The notes under the pieces are model-generated. The model was not told the origin of the DNA, did not search any database, and was given only the letters and a program-made list of their open reading frames with translations. DNA of 64,000 nt from Dyella thiooxydans. Its GTDB lineage: Bacteria; Pseudomonadota; Gammaproteobacteria; Xanthomonadales; Rhodanobacteraceae. The position numbers were made by a program, and so were the translations under genes. Where the stretch lies: contig NZ_CP014841.1 of the NCBI RefSeq assembly GCF_001641285.1, forward strand, positions 1-64,000, read 5' to 3'. Shown in pieces: positions 61,706 to 64,000 of the stretch. Positions within the stretch are counted from its first letter, which is position 1; every line of letters begins with the position of its first letter.

Positions 61706-64000
61706 TTACTGGAACTTGTAGGAGACGCCCACCTCGTAACGACGGCCGTAGCGTTCCCAGGTCAGCACCTGGCGCGGGTCGTTGTTCTGATAGGTGGTGA
61801 AGATCTTGTTCGACAGGTTCGAGCCCTGCGCGATCACCGTCAGGCCGTTCAGCGGGCCGTGGTCGAAGGTGTAGCTGACCTGCGCGTCGTACGTGCTGCC
61901 GCCACCCACCGTCTGCTCGATGCGCGAGGCACTGATGCCCGACACCTCGCCCAGGAAGCTGGAGCGGTAGCTGTCGCTGATGCGCGCCTCGAAGCCGGCG
62001 TGCTGGTAGTACAGCGTGCCGTTGGCGACCCACTTGGACAGGCCCGGCACCGTGATCGGGTTCGGGTTGCCCGGATAGACCAGCGAGCTCTTGGTGCGGT
62101 TGGCGGTGAGGATCGTGCCGAAGCCGTCGAGCGGCTGGGCGATCAGGTTGAACGGCAGGTTCAACGTGACCTGGGCGCCCTTCACGTAGCCGCGGCCGTT
62201 GTTAAGGGGGCCGGAGACCGTACCCAGCGTGGTGCCCAACTGGGCAACCTGCGCTGGCGTGAGGCCGAACGGCAGGAACGAGCTGAAGTCGTACAGGAAC
62301 GCGGAGTTCGGATTGATATAGTCATGCAGCGCGATGAAGTAGCCCGACACCGCGAAGTAGCCGCCGCCGCCGGTGCGGCACAGGTCGGAGTTCTTCTGGT
62401 CGCTGGAGCTGCACTGGAAGCCGCTGCCGCCAGAGAAGTAGTGCTCATAGCTGACGTTGTAGTTGTCGGCCATGGTCGGCTTCAGCTTCGCGTTGCCGCC
62501 GTCGGCGCTGAAATAAGCCTGGTTCGGATCGGTTGAAGCCAGCTTGTCGATATGGCTGTGCACCGTGACGCTCGGATTCATCTGGTCCATGCGCGGACGG
62601 GCCAGAGTGCGGGCCGCACTGACGCGGAAGTCGTCATCCTGGGTCAGGCCGAAGATCAGGTTCGCACTGGGCAGGTACTTGTTGTAACTGGTGCTGCCCT
62701 TGACCGGGATCAGGGTGATCGTATTGCCGGTGACCGCGCTGCCCGGCGCCACGCGCTCACCTTCTCCGTACTGAGAGGTGTGCTGCATCTGCACGCCGAA
62801 GTTGCCGCGCAGGCTGACGTTGCCCAGGTAGGTGTCCAGGTTGAACTGGAAGTACGGGGTCAGCACCTTCTCCTTCGTCTTCCAGTCCGGAGGAGTGTTG
62901 AGCGAGGAGCCGAAGGTCGGCACGCCGACCAGGGTGCCGTTGGCGATCTCGGCCAGCGGGTCGTAGCAGAGCTGCCGGCTGATGCCCATCCAGGCCAGCG
63001 GGCTGCAGGTCGAGCCGCTGAACGGCGCGGAGGTGACCGCACTGCCGCCGCTGATGGTGCCGCCGCCCAGGGTCAGGAAGCTCTGGTCGATGTGGTAGGT
63101 CTTGTGGCGCTCGCTACGTGCCACGCCGAACTCCAGGCTGGAGAACGGGCCGCTGACGAAGTCACGCTCGACGGCCAGCTTGAGATTGGCCAGGTAGTCG
63201 ACCGTATGTGGCGCATTGATGAAGCCCGCCTGCACCACGTCGTTGCCGCCGCCCCAACCCTGCGGGTCGGTCAGCACGATGCCGTTGGTGTAGTCGTACG
63301 ACGGGTTGACGTACAGCAGGCCGTTGCCCTGCTCGACGAAGCCGATCGTGTCGGTCGGGCCGGACTTGTTGAAGCCCAGGCCGGAGTAGCTCTCGAGGTT
63401 GATGTCGCGGCGCGTGGCGCGCGAGTAGTTGCCCACGAGGTCGGCCGACCAGTTGTCGTTGATGTGGAACTTGTTGTCCCAGTTGAGGTTGTAGACCCGG
63501 GCGCTGGTCTGGTTGTAGTCGTTGCGGATCACCGGCGACAGCGTGGTGTAGGTGCCGCTGGTGATCAGGCCGTTGCTGGCGGTGTAGCCCGGCTGCAGCG
63601 TGGCCGAACCCCAGGCGAGCGGCAGCTCCATGCCCTTGGCCTGTTGCACTTCCTTGAAGTTGTCGTACGTCATGTCGATGGTGCCGGTGTAGTGCTCGTT
63701 CGGCTCCCACTGGAACGTGGCGAGCAGACCGTTGCGCTTCATCGTGTCGGAGATGCCGTAGTTCTTGGCACCGCCCACCACGCCGTTGCCGGCCGCAACG
63801 GAATTGTCGGTCGGGTAGCCCCAGGGAGCCTGGTGCTGGATCTCCGCCGGGTTGGATTCGAAGTCCACGCCCAGGGTCACGCCCATGGTGTGGTCGGCGA
63901 ACTGGTTCACCCACACACCGTTGAGGTTGTAGCCCTTGTTGCTGACGCCCTTGCCGGGGGACAGCTCGGACATGTCGTTCCAGACGTAGCGCGCGTTGAG
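61706..64000 (-). CDS. TonB-dependent receptor (5' end outside the window)
   Basis: C-terminal 765 residues of an outer-membrane TonB-dependent receptor; the signal peptide, plug domain and start lie beyond base 64000. The visible part is a barrel of alternating aromatic strands (LNWDNKFHINDNWSADLVGNYSRAT, RVSAARTLARPRMDQMNP, VSLRGNFGVQMQHTS) and ends with GRRYEVGVSYKFQ. The RTLARPxxxxMNP block and repeated DRFGY-like turns resemble the large CirA/oligosaccharide-type receptors (about 900-1000 residues) that import glucans in Xanthomonadales. Two Cys pairs sit in loops near 62350-62420 and 62960-63010. Maltodextrin import is inferred from the glycosidase locus next to it. A strong terminator follows the stop. 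Confidence 0.88.
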   Translation of the reverse strand, partial: LNARYVWNDMSELSPGKGVSNKGYNLNGVWVNQFADHTMGVTLGVDFESNPAEIQHQAPWGYPTDNSVAAGNGVVGGAKNYGISDTMKRNGLLATFQWEPNEHYTGTIDMTYDNFKEVQQAKGMELPLAWGSATLQPGYTASNGLITSGTYTTLSPVIRNDYNQTSARVYNLNWDNKFHINDNWSADLVGNYSRATRRDINLESYSGLGFNKSGPTDTIGFVEQGNGLLYVNPSYDYTNGIVLTDPQGWGGGNDVVQAGFINAPHTVDYLANLKLAVERDFVSGPFSSLEFGVARSERHKTYHIDQSFLTLGGGTISGGSAVTSAPFSGSTCSPLAWMGISRQLCYDPLAEIANGTLVGVPTFGSSLNTPPDWKTKEKVLTPYFQFNLDTYLGNVSLRGNFGVQMQHTSQYGEGERVAPGSAVTGNTITLIPVKGSTSYNKYLPSANLIFGLTQDDDFRVSAARTLARPRMDQMNPSVTVHSHIDKLASTDPNQAYFSADGGNAKLKPTMADNYNVSYEHYFSGGSGFQCSSSDQKNSDLCRTGGGGYFAVSGYFIALHDYINPNSAFLYDFSSFLPFGLTPAQVAQLGTTLGTVSGPLNNGRGYVKGAQVTLNLPFNLIAQPLDGFGTILTANRTKSSLVYPGNPNPITVPGLSKWVANGTLYYQHAGFEARISDSYRSSFLGEVSGISASRIEQTVGGGSTYDAQVSYTFDHGPLNGLTVIAQGSNLSNKIFTTYQNNDPRQVLTWERYGRRYEVGVSYKFQ

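Overview
The window is about 64 kb of GC-rich, gene-dense bacterial chromosome. Gene content points to the order Xanthomonadales, most likely the family Rhodanobacteraceae (Rhodanobacter, Dyella, Frateuria or Luteibacter type). The signs are a type IV secretion effector with the Xanthomonadales-specific XVIPCD tail, a TonB-dependent receptor beside a flavin halogenase and periplasmic glycosidases, and a REP-type repeat. This is inference from families, not a database match. I saw no rRNA, tRNA, insertion sequence, prophage or CRISPR array.

Bases 1-16,000 are mostly housekeeping: hda, a chemotaxis receptor, a tandem pair of secreted unknown proteins, suhB, trmJ, an ExoD-like protein, a CorC/HlyC-type protein, a phosphate-uptake pair (DUF47 regulator and Pit) behind a possible Pho box, an alkyltransferase-like repair protein, recQ, a LacI regulator and an iron-sulfur photolyase overlapping a DUF2256 gene.

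Bases 16,000-26,500 are accessory. A protein made of KLKDQD-type repeats and an outer-membrane beta-barrel protein diverge around one perfect FNR/ANR box. Then come a ferritin-like protein, two tandem secreted esterases, two membrane proteins, an SDR/LysR pair, and at 24,408-26,518 a lipoprotein and effector pair that fits an antibacterial type IV effector (HExxH enzyme domain plus XVIPCD) with its immunity protein.

Bases 26,500-43,500 carry stress, redox and regulatory genes: an ankyrin protein; three LysR regulators, each diverging from an SDR or zinc-less alcohol dehydrogenase; AraC/AhpD-like, OsmC and SRPBCC genes; and a compact regulon of cytochrome b561 and catalase-like peroxidase facing an ECF sigma and anti-sigma pair. 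Both sides of the last pair carry the same promoter (GGAATAA-N14-CGTC). A diguanylate cyclase, a YjdM/PhnA protein and a TPR protein follow.

Bases 43,600-64,000 form a starch/maltodextrin locus, mostly on the minus strand. It has a six-hairpin glycosidase, an MFS sugar carrier and a GH13 enzyme in one operon. A second operon holds a GH13 lipoprotein, a GH31 alpha-glucosidase and two duplicated GH13 amylases. A LuxR solo lies between them. A cation/proton antiporter, a tryptophan-halogenase-family enzyme and a TonB-dependent receptor cut by the window end complete it. Both glycosidase operons are preceded by the same 15-bp palindromic operator of LacI type. The likely flow is uptake of glucans by the receptor, periplasmic cleavage, then uptake of the products by the MFS carrier.
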